A DNA stretch of 64,000 nt. It comes from Bacteroidota bacterium (GTDB lineage: Bacteria; Bacteroidota; Ignavibacteria; Ignavibacteriales; Ignavibacteriaceae). The notes beneath the pieces are model-generated. The model was not told the DNA's origin. It did no database searches and saw only the letters and a program-made list of their open reading frames with translations. The stretch lies in contig JAKALM010000003.1 of assembly GCA_021824145.1 (NCBI GenBank), forward strand, positions 144,553 to 208,552, read 5' to 3'. Made by a program: the position numbers and the translations under genes. Below are positions 28,555 through 38,625 of the stretch, piece after piece (the first letter of the stretch is position 1; every line of letters begins with the position of its first letter).

Positions 28555-29490
28555 ATGAAAAAAGAAATAAAAGTTTTCGCACCAGCTTCCGTTACTAATG
28601 TAAGCTGCGGATTTGATGTCCTCGGATTTGCAATTGACTGGCCCGGTGACGAAGTTATTTTAAAAATAACTGATACACCAGGGATAAATATTTCTAAAAT
28701 TACTGGAGAAGATGGTAGACTTCCTTTAGATTCGAAAAAAAATACCGCTGGTTTGTCTTTAATTTCTTTAGCAGAACATTTGAGATTTAATAAAGGAATC
28801 GAAATTGAAATCCATAAGAAAATGGCTCTTGGCAGCGGGCTTGGCTCAAGTGCAGCCAGTGCAGTTGCAAGCGTGTTTGCTCTGAATGAGATTTTAGATC
28901 GGCCTTTAACCAAAAATGAATTATTGCCTTTTGCACTTGAAGGAGAAAAATTAACTTGTGGTGGAATTCCACATGCAGATAATGTTGCGGCATGCCTAAT
29001 GGGCGGATTTGTTATAGTTAGAAGTGTAGATCCTCTAGATGTAATAAATATAGATACACCAAAGGATTTATATTGTACGATTATTCACCCGCATCTTGAA
29101 ATAAATACTTCAGACACGAGAAAGATTTTAAGAAAACAAATCCTTTTATCTGATGCTGTTAAACAGTGGGGCAACGTTGCGGGATTAGTTGCTGGTTTGA
29201 TAAACAAGGATTATAATCTTATCAGCCGTTCGCTTCAGGATGTAATTATAGAACCTATAAGGTCAATTTTAATTCCTGGATTCAATGAAATTAAAAATGC
29301 TGCAATTAAAGTTGGTGCTTTAGGCTGCAGCATATCAGGCTCAGGTCCTTCCATATTTGCATTCAGCAAGACAAATTCAGTTGCCGAAAATGTTGGCGCT
29401 GCAATGAAAGAAGTATTAGAATCATTAGAATTAAACGGTGATCTTTATATCTCAAAGATAAACCAAGAAGGACCGAAAGTAATTGGCTAG
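28555..29490 (+). CDS. thrB: Homoserine kinase (GHMP family)
   Basis: 311 aa, typical of ThrB. The GHMP ATP loop LGSGLGSSAASAVA lies near residue 92, the N-terminal part shows APASVTNVSCGFDVLGFAI and the C-terminal part GALGCSISGSGPSIFAF. It phosphorylates homoserine, committing it to threonine. The start codon is 29 bp after asd. Homoserine is also the substrate of metX further downstream, so thrB and metX compete for it. Confidence 0.97.
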   Translation: MKKEIKVFAPASVTNVSCGFDVLGFAIDWPGDEVILKITDTPGINISKITGEDGRLPLDSKKNTAGLSLISLAEHLRFNKGIEIEIHKKMALGSGLGSSAASAVASVFALNEILDRPLTKNELLPFALEGEKLTCGGIPHADNVAACLMGGFVIVRSVDPLDVINIDTPKDLYCTIIHPHLEINTSDTRKILRKQILLSDAVKQWGNVAGLVAGLINKDYNLISRSLQDVIIEPIRSILIPGFNEIKNAAIKVGALGCSISGSGPSIFAFSKTNSVAENVGAAMKEVLESLELNGDLYISKINQEGPKVIG

Positions 29491-29541
29491 AAAATCTCGT
29501 TGCAATGAGAAAACATTTTCAAATTTTATTAAAAATTTGCT

Positions 29542-30846
29542 ATGAAATTTTATAGTACAAATAATAAAAATAATCTCGTTTCATTTAAGGAAGCTGTACT
29601 AAGCGGAATTGCAAATGACGGCGGTTTATACATGCCAGTTGAGATTCCTAAACTCCCTTCGGTTTTTATTAATTCGATTGACAAGATTTCGCTCAAAGAA
29701 ATTTCATTTAATATTGCCAAACAATTCTTTGGCCAAGAACTGAATGATGAAGCACTTTTAGATATTATAAATTCGACAATTACATTTGATGCCCCATTAG
29801 TTCCGCTAAATGATGAATTAAATATTCTTGAACTTTTTCACGGACCTACATTGGCATTTAAAGACTTTGGTGCAAAGTTCATGGCAAATGTAATGTCATA
29901 TTTGAATAAAGATTTAGACAAAGAAATAAAAATTCTTGCTGCTACTTCAGGCGATACAGGCAGTGCAGTTGCAAATGGATTTTATAAGGTGAAAGGGATA
30001 AAAGTTGTTTTACTGTATCCAAGTAAAAAAGTAAGTAAAATCCAAGAACAGCAGCTTACTACTTTGGGAGAAAATATTACTGCGCTCGAAGTCAAAGGTA
30101 CATTTGATGACTGTCAAAGGCTTGTCAAACAAGCTTTTCTTGATAAAGAATTGACAAAGCATTGCACTCTCTCTTCTGCTAATTCAATAAATGTTGCTCG
30201 GTTGCTGCCTCAGTCATTTTATTATTTTTATGCTTACTCTCAAATAAAAGACAAAAATCTACCGTTAATAATTTCCGTACCAAGCGGCAATTTCGGAAAT
30301 TTAACAGCCGGATTGTTTGCAATGGAAATGGGTTTGCCTGTTCATAAGTTTATTGCCGCAACAAATGCAAATGATGTATTCCCTAAATATTTGGAAACAT
30401 CTGTATTTGAGGTAAAACCTTCAGTAAAAACTTTATCAAATGCTATGGATGTAGGAAACCCCAGCAACTTTGCACGTATTCTTAATCTAAATAATCACGA
30501 TTATAATTTGATAAAACAAAAAATATTCAGCAGCAGTTTTTCCGACGAACAGACTAAAGATGCAATAAAAGAAATTAAGTCAAAATATAATTACATTATA
30601 GATCCACATGGAGCTGTTGGTTATCTAGCGATGAAAAAATTTCTTGACGAAAATAATTACAAAAAGTTAAACGGCGTGATACTTGAGACAGCACATCCCG
30701 CAAAGTTTGCGGATATAGTTGAAAGTGTTCTCAAAGAGAAAGTTGAAATTCCTGAACGGCTTAAATCTTGCCTAACTAAGAAGAAAATATCAATCGAAAT
30801 ATCTAAAGATTATTTAGACTTTAAAAATTTTATTTTAAGTAGCTAA
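29542..30846 (+). CDS. thrC: Threonine synthase (PLP-dependent)
   Basis: 434 aa. The pyridoxal-phosphate Lys107 is in HGPTLAFKDFGAKF, with the phosphate-binding TSGDTGSAV and the N-terminal YMPVEIP segment typical of the class of ThrC found in enterobacteria and fungi. It converts O-phosphohomoserine to threonine, the last step of the operon's pathway. It starts 51 bp after thrB and ends 12 bp before proC. Confidence 0.97.
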   Translation: MKFYSTNNKNNLVSFKEAVLSGIANDGGLYMPVEIPKLPSVFINSIDKISLKEISFNIAKQFFGQELNDEALLDIINSTITFDAPLVPLNDELNILELFHGPTLAFKDFGAKFMANVMSYLNKDLDKEIKILAATSGDTGSAVANGFYKVKGIKVVLLYPSKKVSKIQEQQLTTLGENITALEVKGTFDDCQRLVKQAFLDKELTKHCTLSSANSINVARLLPQSFYYFYAYSQIKDKNLPLIISVPSGNFGNLTAGLFAMEMGLPVHKFIAATNANDVFPKYLETSVFEVKPSVKTLSNAMDVGNPSNFARILNLNNHDYNLIKQKIFSSSFSDEQTKDAIKEIKSKYNYIIDPHGAVGYLAMKKFLDENNYKKLNGVILETAHPAKFADIVESVLKEKVEIPERLKSCLTKKKISIEISKDYLDFKNFILSS

Positions 30847-30858
30847 AAGGAATGAAAA

Positions 30859-31674
30859 ATGGATTCTAACAAAAGAGTTGCAATACTTGGCGGAGGAAAT
30901 ATTGGATTGGCAATAGCTAAAGGACTTGAAATTTCAAATTTATATCCTCCTGAAAATATTTATATAACACGAAGACATATTGAGCTTCTTGATGAATTTA
31001 AAAATAAAGGTTTCAATATTACAACTAATAATAAACTTGCAGTTAAAAACTCTGAAATATTAATTATTGCAGTACAGCCCAAGCAGCTTGATGAGTTATT
31101 AAAAGATATTTCACATGAAATAAACGCAGAAAATCATTTAGTAATTTCTGTAGTGTCTGGCGCTGGAATAAAAGTTATTAAAAAATTAATTGGAAAAGAT
31201 GTTGAAGTTGTTAGAGCAATGCCAAATACAGCTATCGCTATCCAAGAGTCAATGACATGTCTTTCTGCAGAATCTAAAACAGACAATTCACTTAAAACTG
31301 CAAAAAAAATATTTGATTCAGTTGGAAAAACAATGATAATTGAAGAAGATCTTATGGTGCCTGCAACAGCTTTATGCGCTTGTGGAATTGCTTTCTTCCT
31401 TCGTGCAATTAGAGCGGCGTCTCAAGGTGGAATTGAGATCGGATTTCATTCAGACGAAGCAATTTTTATGGCTGCACAAACTGCTAAAGGTGCAGCTTCT
31501 CTTTTAGTTAATACCAAATCTCATCCTGAAAGCGAGGTTGATAAAGTAACAACGCCAAGAGGAATAACAATCTCGGGACTAAACCAAATGGAACATAATG
31601 GATTCAGTTCAGCAATGATAAAAGGAATAACTACCTCAGCTGACAAAGCCGCAAGGCTTTATAATAATGAATAG
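30859..31674 (+). CDS. proC: Pyrroline-5-carboxylate reductase
   Basis: 271 aa. NAD(P) loop AILGGGNIGLAIAKGL at the N-terminus, AVQPKQL and SVVSGAGI in the Rossmann fold, RAMPNTAIAIQE, and the C-terminal dimer signature SPxGI-like TTPRGITISGLNQMEHNGF. It makes proline from pyrroline-5-carboxylate. It follows thrC by 12 bp with a ribosome-binding site (AAAGGAATG), so it rides on the thr transcript although proline is not part of that pathway. The next 580 bp are regulatory leader sequence for metY. Confidence 0.95.
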   Translation: MDSNKRVAILGGGNIGLAIAKGLEISNLYPPENIYITRRHIELLDEFKNKGFNITTNNKLAVKNSEILIIAVQPKQLDELLKDISHEINAENHLVISVVSGAGIKVIKKLIGKDVEVVRAMPNTAIAIQESMTCLSAESKTDNSLKTAKKIFDSVGKTMIIEEDLMVPATALCACGIAFFLRAIRAASQGGIEIGFHSDEAIFMAAQTAKGAASLLVNTKSHPESEVDKVTTPRGITISGLNQMEHNGFSSAMIKGITTSADKAARLYNNE

Positions 31675-31772
31675 ATATCTGAATTTATATTTATTATTTA
31701 GAATATAAATTAAATAGTAATATAATTTTGAGCACATTACTAAAATAATTTGAACTAATAATGATATAAACA

Positions 31773-31803
31773 TTGACAGATAATTTTATAAGAATTATTT
31801 TTG
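31773..31803 (+). promoter_or_regulatory. Promoter of the met leader
   Basis: TTGACA (31773-31778), 17 bp, TATTTTTG (31796-31803, fits TAnnTTTG). The predicted start near 31810 leaves only about 4 bases before the leader ATG at 31814, almost leaderless. The architecture is the same as for the thr leader. Confidence 0.7.
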
Positions 31804-31813
31804 TACAAGATAA

Positions 31814-31915
31814 ATGATAAATGAAAATCTAAATATCGCAATTAAAATAGAGCTAATGGCAATGTGTCTTTGCTGTATGATGATGTTTTCGTCATCAAAG
31901 AAGGACACAGTTTAA
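31814..31915 (+). CDS. Methionine/cysteine-rich leader peptide upstream of metY
   Basis: 33 codons from ATG 31814 to TAA 31913. The core MAMCLCCMMMF holds five Met and three Cys codons in eleven positions; the rest of the ORF has only the initiator Met. Such clustering is strong evidence for a leader peptide sensing charged tRNA-Met and tRNA-Cys. An inner ATG at 31856 could also serve as start and would leave the core intact. The ORF is followed by a terminator and overlaps the antiterminator strand at its 3' end, just as in the thr leader. It lies upstream of metY and metX, the genes that use sulfide and homoserine to make homocysteine, so the sensed amino acids fit the pathway. Confidence 0.85.
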   Translation: MINENLNIAIKIELMAMCLCCMMMFSSSKKDTV

Positions 31916-31977
31916 CTAAAAACTTATAAAAAATTAAAACTGAGCCCTTCCGAAAATAAATCGAGAAGGGCTTTTTT
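31863..31977 (+). terminator. Met/Cys attenuator: pause hairpin, antiterminator, terminator
   Basis: Four segments as in classical attenuation. Segment 1, TGTGTCTTTG (31863-31872), covers the Cys codons and can pair with CAAA..GACACA (31895-31909). Segment 2, GAAGGACACAGTTT (31900-31913), ends at the stop codon and pairs with segment 3, AAACTGAGCCCTTC (31937-31950), at 12 of 14 positions. Segment 3 also gives AGCCCTTC (31943-31950), which pairs with GAAGGGCT (31965-31972) and is followed by a T-run: the terminator. Stalling at Met/Cys codons should free segment 2 and allow read-through. Confidence 0.8.
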
Positions 31978-32018
31978 GTTAGATAAAATATGACTTAAAA
32001 AAATAAAAATATTTGAAG

Positions 32019-32146
32019 CTCTTATCGAGAAAGGTTGAGGGAACAGGCCCGGCGAAACCTTAGCAACCGCTCCAATATTATTGGAGGACATGGTGCTACT
32101 TCCTGCCCAATGCTGATTTAATCAGCAAGTTAGGGAAAGATGAGAG
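32019..32146 (+). promoter_or_regulatory. SAM-I (S-box) riboswitch aptamer
   Basis: All SAM-I landmarks are present in order: P1 strand CTCTTATC closed by GATGAGAG, the kink-turn region GAGAAAGGTTGAGGGA, the ligand-core GGCCCGGCGAAACC, AGCAACC, the P3 hairpin, GGTGCTACTTCCTGCC and GGGAAAGATGAGA. It binds S-adenosylmethionine and favours the terminator that follows. It sits between the Met/Cys attenuator and metY, so it acts on the same transcript. Confidence 0.96.
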
Positions 32147-32196
32147 AAGAAGTTTTGATAACCTCTTCGAAAATCTTTCTGAAGAGGTTTTTTTTT
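32147..32196 (+). terminator. Expression platform of the SAM riboswitch
   Basis: AACCTCTTC (32160-32168), loop of 12, GAAGAGGTT (32181-32189), followed by nine T: an intrinsic terminator. GAAGAAGTT (32146-32154), next to the P1 strand, could pair with AACCTCTTC at 8 of 9 positions as antiterminator. SAM binding closes P1 and should favour termination before metY. Confidence 0.85.
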
Positions 32197-32198
32197 GA

Positions 32199-33593
<1,395 letters not shown>

Positions 33594-33598
33594 ATTAT

Positions 33599-33637
33599 TT
33601 ATAGACATTAGTGGCTGATATGCCACTGTGTCTATAA
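33599..33637 (+). other. Intercistronic hairpin between metY and metX
   Basis: TTATAGACA..AGTGGC (33599-33615), loop TGATAT, GCCACT..TGTCTATAA (33622-33637): 15 pairs with a small internal loop. No T-run follows, so it looks more like an RNA-stability or partial-termination element than a full terminator. Confidence 0.55.
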
Positions 33638-33691
33638 CATTTAAGTTCTAACTTAGATTGATTATTTTATTAACATTAATTTCATATTATA

Positions 33692-34861
33692 ATGGAAACA
33701 ACTCTGAAAGAATCTGTAGAAATAATTGCAAAGACAAACTTCACTAATCTATATAATGAAAAAAATCCATTGATACTTGAATCTGGAGAGAAATTAGATT
33801 CAGTTCAAGTTGCATATCAAACTTATGGAAATTTGAATAAATCAGGTGACAATGCTATTCTAATTTGTCATGCTTTAACAGGAAATGCCCATGCTGCTGG
33901 TATTGTAACCGATGAAGAATTATTTAATTCTAAGGGTAATGAGTATTTATTCAAATATAACAAAATGCATCTTGAAAAATCTGGATGGTGGAATTCATTA
34001 ATAGGCCAGGGTAAAGTTTTTGATACCTATAAATATTTTATTATTAGTTCAAATTTTCTTGGTGGTTGTTATGGAACTACCGGCCCAGCAAGTGTAAATC
34101 CTAAAACAAATGAAAAATATGGTTTGAACTTCCCTTCTTATTCTGTTAGAGACATGGTAAAAGTTCAATATCAGTTAATAAAACAATTGGGAGTAAAAAA
34201 ATTAATTACTGTAGCTGGTGGTTCTTTAGGCGGAATGCAGGTTCTTGAATGGGCAATTATGTATCCAGAAATAGTTGAAACAATTATACCAATTGCAACT
34301 TCAGCAAAACACTCTCCTTGGTGCATCTCATTAAATGAAACTGCAAGAGATGCTATAATTAATGATCCCGAGTGGAAAGATGGAAAGTATATCGATCAAC
34401 CATTGAATGGATTAAGTTTAGCCCGTAAAATTGCTATGATTAGTTATCGGAGCAATATTTCTTTTAACTTAAAATTTGGAAGAGTTTTTTCTGAACATAA
34501 AAGAACTATTTTCAATAAAAGAAACCAATTTCAAATTGAAAGCTATTTGGAATATCAAGGGAAAAAATTAGTTGAAAGATTTGATGCAAATACTTATTTG
34601 TATATTACAAACGCAATGGATTTTCATGATGTAAGCAAAAATAGGAGTTCATTAGAAGAAGTTCTTAGAAGTATTAGTGCAAAGTCTTTAAATATTGGCA
34701 TTTCAACCGATATACTTTACCCTGCAAGCGAGCAAATAGAAATTGCAAATTCGATCCCAAACTCAAATTATATAGAAATTAATTCAATATTTGGACATGA
34801 TGCTTTTCTAATTGAGTTTGATCAGCTTAATTACCATATCAAAAATTTTCTGAATAATTGA
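33692..34861 (+). CDS. metX: Homoserine O-acetyltransferase
   Basis: 389 aa, alpha/beta hydrolase fold. The nucleophile Ser178 is in [13 protein letters not shown], the oxyanion and substrate loops in [12 protein letters not shown] and [14 protein letters not shown], and the Asp and His of the triad in [11 protein letters not shown] and FGHDAFLIE. It acetylates homoserine with acetyl-CoA to feed metY. The gene starts 98 bp after metY with a hairpin between, so some independent tuning is possible. It competes with thrB for homoserine. Confidence 0.95.
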   Translation: METTLKESVEIIAKTNFTNLYNEKNPLILESGEKLDSVQVAYQTYGNLNKSGDNAILICHALTGNAHAAGIVTDEELFNSKGNEYLFKYNKMHLEKSGWWNSLIGQGKVFDTYKYFIISSNFLGGCYGTTGPASVNPKTNEKYGLNFPSYSVRDMVKVQYQLIKQLGVKKLITVAGGSLGGMQVLEWAIMYPEIVETIIPIATSAKHSPWCISLNETARDAIINDPEWKDGKYIDQPLNGLSLARKIAMISYRSNISFNLKFGRVFSEHKRTIFNKRNQFQIESYLEYQGKKLVERFDANTYLYITNAMDFHDVSKNRSSLEEVLRSISAKSLNIGISTDILYPASEQIEIANSIPNSNYIEINSIFGHDAFLIEFDQLNYHIKNFLNN

Positions 34862-34959
34862 CTAAACAAATTTGTCGTTATGATCATATATAGTTTTCAG
34901 TGTAAATAACAATATGAATTTAGAATTAGAATTTTAATTTTGAAATTAGAATAAAATTT

Positions 34960-35032
34960 GAGGCATGGCGGTCTACTTGCGGATCTACATTCACCATGCC
35001 CCAAGGTGGGCTTAAAGAAGAGAGGCAAAATT
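34960..35032 (+). ncRNA. Candidate structured RNA in the metX downstream gap
   Basis: Within the 689-bp gap between metX and the kinase at 35551, about 70 bp stand out as GC-rich in very AT-rich surroundings. GGCATGG (34962-34968) pairs with CCATGCC (34994-35000), and GCCC/GGGC (34998-35011) offers an overlapping alternative helix. The inner part has CGGTCTAC and CGGATCTAC as near-direct repeats. I could not match it to a riboswitch, SRP RNA or 6S RNA. It also contains a 16-codon ORF from 34965. The strand is not certain. Confidence 0.35.
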
Positions 35033-35269
35033 CAAAACTTTTTTAGGATTTTTCTTTTTCAATTCAATTTAAATTCATTTAATTTTTTAAGTAATTCTTT
35101 GTAAATACTTAAACTTTGAATTAAAAATCTAACATTCAAAACGATATAAGGACAGGTTAATAGAAAAATCCGTCGCATAGTATATGCAATCTTCATTCCA
35201 GAATTTAAATTTTAATTTTTGTCTATTATTTTAATATCCATGAGAAAATTTCATTTGAAATTGGTAAAA

Positions 35270-35318
35270 ATTCTCACAGCTTGGAAGTGCATAAAAATAA
35301 TTTCCTAAACGTGAGAAT
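35270..35318. other. Inverted repeat upstream of the NtrB/NtrC-like pair
   Basis: ATTCTCAC (35270-35277) and GTGAGAAT (35311-35318) are perfect inverted repeats with an inner GGAA/TTTCC pair, 230 bp before the kinase start. It may be an operator or an RNA hairpin. The remaining gap sequence is simple and AT-rich. Confidence 0.3.
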
Positions 35319-35464
35319 AAAATTTATAATCTTTTATAAATTATAAACTACCTTTTAATTAGATTTGAATTGCTGTTTTTTTTCTTATTTGCTTTAAGTA
35401 TTTTTTGAAAAAAATGGCATTATTTTATCTTAAGCTTTCTAAATTTTTTTAATTGTTGTTAATA

Positions 35465-35500
35465 AATTGGTTTTTTAAAATTCTCTTTTGTTTATCTTTG
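35465..35500 (+). promoter_or_regulatory. Promoter of the NtrB/NtrC-like operon (TAnnTTTG type)
   Basis: TATCTTTG (35493-35500) is an exact TAnnTTTG match, with ATTGG about 22 bp upstream as a possible -33 element. The predicted start near 35507 lies about 44 bp before the ATG at 35551. Confidence 0.5.
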
Positions 35501-35550
35501 CAGAAAAATAACTTTTTTATTAAGGCATTGAGAACAGGCAAAGATTATAA

Positions 35551-36990
35551 ATGAACATTAGCTATAAATTTGATTTTAATTTATTTGATTCATTTCAGGA
35601 TATGTGTTTTGTTATATCCGAAAAAGGTGAAATATTAGTTTTGAATAAGGCAGTTTATAATACTCTAAAATTCACACCGGGAAATTTAGTTGGTCAAAAT
35701 TTTTTTGATCTGATAGAACCTTCATTTATTGCAAAGGCGCAGCAAGTAATGAACTTCTGTGTTAAAGAAAACAGATCAGAAAATTTTTATACTAAATTCA
35801 ATTCCGGAGGAAAAGTATTTGATATAAACATGTCAATAATTCCTTACAATTTTTCAAGTAAAGCAGGGAACCAAAAAGAATTTTTTATACTTGCAAAAGA
35901 CATTACCGACCTAAGGCTTAAAGAAATAGAACTGATGCGATTTTATTACGTTGCTCAGAATACCGTAAATCCTGTTCAGATTGTTGACCTTCAGGGAAAA
36001 ATGGTTTATGTAAATCCTGCATTTGTACAAGCTAGCGGTTACTCAAAAGAAGAATTGATAGGAAAAAATCCCAATATTTTCAGCAGTGGAAAACACTCGA
36101 AAAAGTTTTGGCAAAAGATGTGGAATACAATTAACAGCGGAAAAGTTTGGTTTGGCGAAGTTGAAAATCAGAAAAAGAATGGAGAAGCATTTTATACTCA
36201 AATCTTGATTTCTCCAATTTTAGATAACGAAGGAAAAGTAACAGGCTTTTTCGGAATACATAGAGATTTGTCTGAAAAAAAATTGCTGGAAAAACAATTA
36301 ATTCATACGCAAAAAATGGAAAGTATTGGAACACTGGCAGCAGGAGTTGCTCATGAAGTTGGAAATCCACTTGCTTCAATTTCTGCTTTGGTACAAGTTG
36401 TACAGCGATCTACTACTGATGATTTTGCAAAAGAAAAATTAGAATTAATTAAAAAACAAGTAACAAGAATCTCAAAAATTATTAGAGACTTAGTTGATTT
36501 TTCCAGGCCATCAAACTACGAACTTCAGCTTACTGATATAAATCAAAATATTGTTGAAGCTGTTGAGATAATTAAAGTTGGTGCAAAAGCCAAAGATATA
36601 ATTTTTGATTTGGACCTTAACAAAAAAATTCCTCTTCTCCCTTTGATTTCTGATCAGATACAGCAAATTTTTGTGAACATTCTTTTAAATGCTGTTGATG
36701 CAATAGCAGAAGTCGAAAATTCAAATTCTAGGAATAAAATTTCAGTAAAATCAGACACTAATGATGATAATGTTATAATTTCATTTTCCGATTCAGGCAC
36801 AGGAATACCCGAAGAAAATTTAGCAAAAGTATTTGAACCTTTTTATACAACCAAAAAAGAAGGTAAAGGAACAGGACTCGGATTGTGGGTTAGCTACGGA
36901 ATTGTTAAAAGTTTTCAAGGAGATATTAAAGTGACAAGTTCATTAAAAAAGGGAACTACATTTACTATTACATTACCAATTCAACCTTAA
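35551..36990 (+). CDS. Soluble PAS histidine kinase (NtrB-like)
   Basis: 479 aa without membrane segments. Two PAS domains (about 8-120 and 128-245, with KDITDLRLKE and HRDLSEKK endings), a dimerisation domain with His268 in AAGVAHEVGNPLASI, and an ATPase domain (NILLNAVDAI, DSGTGIPEEN, FEPFYTTKKEGKGTGLGLW). The HEVGNPL motif and kinase core are those of NtrB-like kinases that pair with sigma-54 regulators. The cognate regulator starts 18 bp downstream. The signal is cytoplasmic but unknown; the set of target genes may include the sigma-54 promoter at 38532. Confidence 0.94.
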   Translation: MNISYKFDFNLFDSFQDMCFVISEKGEILVLNKAVYNTLKFTPGNLVGQNFFDLIEPSFIAKAQQVMNFCVKENRSENFYTKFNSGGKVFDINMSIIPYNFSSKAGNQKEFFILAKDITDLRLKEIELMRFYYVAQNTVNPVQIVDLQGKMVYVNPAFVQASGYSKEELIGKNPNIFSSGKHSKKFWQKMWNTINSGKVWFGEVENQKKNGEAFYTQILISPILDNEGKVTGFFGIHRDLSEKKLLEKQLIHTQKMESIGTLAAGVAHEVGNPLASISALVQVVQRSTTDDFAKEKLELIKKQVTRISKIIRDLVDFSRPSNYELQLTDINQNIVEAVEIIKVGAKAKDIIFDLDLNKKIPLLPLISDQIQQIFVNILLNAVDAIAEVENSNSRNKISVKSDTNDDNVIISFSDSGTGIPEENLAKVFEPFYTTKKEGKGTGLGLWVSYGIVKSFQGDIKVTSSLKKGTTFTITLPIQP

Positions 36991-37007
36991 TATAAAGGCA
37001 AATTTAT

Positions 37008-38363
37008 ATGGCAGAAAGAATACTAGTTGTTGATGATGAAGAAATAATAAGAGAATCGCTAACCTTTGTATTAAAAAAGGAAGGCTATATAGTTCAAGAA
37101 GCTGAAAACGGGCTTGTAGCCTATAATAAACTTCTGGAAGACACTTACGATATGGTAATTACTGATTTAGAAATGCCGGAAATGAAAGGCATTGAATTAG
37201 TAGAAGAAATAAAGAAATTAAATATTCAAACTTCAGTAATAATAATTACAGCATTCGGCTCATTAGATACAGCCATAAGCGCATTAAGAAATGGCGCAAG
37301 CGACTATTTGCTAAAACCAATTGAGTTTGATGAATTACTAATAAAAATTAGAAGACTATTTGATGTTAAAAATTTAATGCTGGAAAATAGAATTCTAAGA
37401 AAAGAAGTACAGCGCAATTTTGATTTTGAAAATATTATCGGGAAAAGTTCTTCTATTAAAAAAATATATGATATGATTCAAACTGTGGCTGAAACAGATA
37501 CTACTGTTTTAATTACAGGTAAAAGCGGCACAGGCAAAGAATTAGTTGCAAGAGCACTTCATTATAACAGTAAAAGAAAAAATAAACCTCTTATTGCTGT
37601 TAATTGCGGAACGATTACAGAGAACTTAATTGAAAGTGAATTATTCGGACACAAACGAGGCGCATTTACTGGAGCTATTTCTGATAAAGAAGGATTAGTG
37701 AAAGCAGCTGATGGTGGAACACTATTCCTTGACGAAATCAGTGAACTTCCTTTACAGCTTCAAGTTAAACTTTTGCGAGTTCTTCAGGAAAAAGAATATA
37801 CTCCGGTTGGCTCCACTACGGCATTTTCAGTTAATGTAAGGTTTTTAGCATCAACAAATAGAGAATTAAAAGAAGAAGTTGCTGCCGGCAGATTCAGGGA
37901 AGATTTATATTATCGCTTAAATATTGTTGAAATAAATTTACCTTCATTAAAAGATAGAGAAGAAGATATTCCTTTGCTTGCAGATCACTTCTTAAATAAA
38001 TATAGACAAGAAATGAATAAAAATTTAAAAGGTATAGATTCTGAAGCAATGCGCGCACTTATGGCTTATGAATGGAAAGGTGAAATAAGAGAACTTGAAA
38101 ATACAATTGAAAGAGCTGTAATTTTTAGTAAAGGTGATTTTATTACTTTGTCCGATCTGCCTCAGGCTTTTAACTCTAAAATAAGCACAACAGATTTTTC
38201 CAAAATGGGCTCGCTTGAAGATTCAGTAAGAAAGTTTGAGAAAGATTATATATATAAAGCTCTAGAGAATAATAATTTTGATAAAGAAAAAACAGCAGAG
38301 CTGCTGAAAGTTGGATTATCTACTCTTTACAGAAAATTAAAAGAATTAGATATAAAAGCTTAA
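37008..38363 (+). CDS. Sigma-54-dependent response regulator (NtrC family)
   Basis: 451 aa. Receiver with Asp53 (ITDLEMPEM), AAA+ domain with Walker A GKSGTGKE (171-178), GAFTGA (218-223) and Walker B LFLDEIS, and a C-terminal Fis helix-turn-helix ([21 protein letters not shown]). It is paired with the kinase gene 18 bp upstream. A 16-bp perfect palindrome (38388) and a consensus-grade sigma-54 promoter (38532) lie directly downstream, which makes the small operon at 38626 a likely target. It is closely related in layout to the regulator at 3813, with different receiver and DNA-binding sequences. Confidence 0.96.
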   Translation: MAERILVVDDEEIIRESLTFVLKKEGYIVQEAENGLVAYNKLLEDTYDMVITDLEMPEMKGIELVEEIKKLNIQTSVIIITAFGSLDTAISALRNGASDYLLKPIEFDELLIKIRRLFDVKNLMLENRILRKEVQRNFDFENIIGKSSSIKKIYDMIQTVAETDTTVLITGKSGTGKELVARALHYNSKRKNKPLIAVNCGTITENLIESELFGHKRGAFTGAISDKEGLVKAADGGTLFLDEISELPLQLQVKLLRVLQEKEYTPVGSTTAFSVNVRFLASTNRELKEEVAAGRFREDLYYRLNIVEINLPSLKDREEDIPLLADHFLNKYRQEMNKNLKGIDSEAMRALMAYEWKGEIRELENTIERAVIFSKGDFITLSDLPQAFNSKISTTDFSKMGSLEDSVRKFEKDYIYKALENNNFDKEKTAELLKVGLSTLYRKLKELDIKA

Positions 38364-38387
38364 ATTTAGGCTCTTACAGCCTTTCTC

Positions 38388-38403
38388 AATTGTTGCAACA
38401 ATT
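38388..38403. promoter_or_regulatory. 16-bp palindrome, candidate enhancer site for the NtrC-like regulator
   Basis: AATTGTTGCAACAATT is a perfect dyad, centred about 145 bp upstream of the sigma-54 promoter at 38532. Activators of this family bind dyads about 100-200 bp upstream. No T-run follows, so it is not a clear terminator of the preceding gene. Confidence 0.45.
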
Positions 38404-38531
38404 AAAAATTCATTTTTCAATAGCGGGAACTATTTTGTTTAATTGTATTGAACTATGCAGAATAAATTCCTAAAAACATAAAATACGTACCGAATTTAAT
38501 ATTTTATCCTTGTGATATATATCAGCACCAC

Positions 38532-38549
38532 TTGGCACACAAATGGCAA
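38532..38549 (+). promoter_or_regulatory. Sigma-54 promoter
   Basis: TTGGCACACAAATGGCA matches the sigma-54 consensus: the -24 TTGGCAC is exact, and the -12 TGGCA differs at one position from TTGCA, with the invariant GG and GC correctly spaced. The start would be near 38560, about 65 bp before the ATG at 38626. Confidence 0.8.
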
Positions 38550-38625
38550 TCTTAAATGAAAACTCAATTTACTGAGGATAATTTTATTTTAAATTTTATC
38601 AGTTATTCCATAAAAGATATTAATA

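Noticed and set aside
31821..31835. Alternative leader start at ATG 31821
   Set aside because: It is in another frame and meets a stop after three codons.
34960..35032. SRP RNA, 6S RNA or a known riboswitch
   Set aside because: The conserved SRP apical loop (GGAAGG..AGCAG) is absent, and I found no match to SAM, TPP, cobalamin, fluoride, guanidine or c-di-GMP cores.
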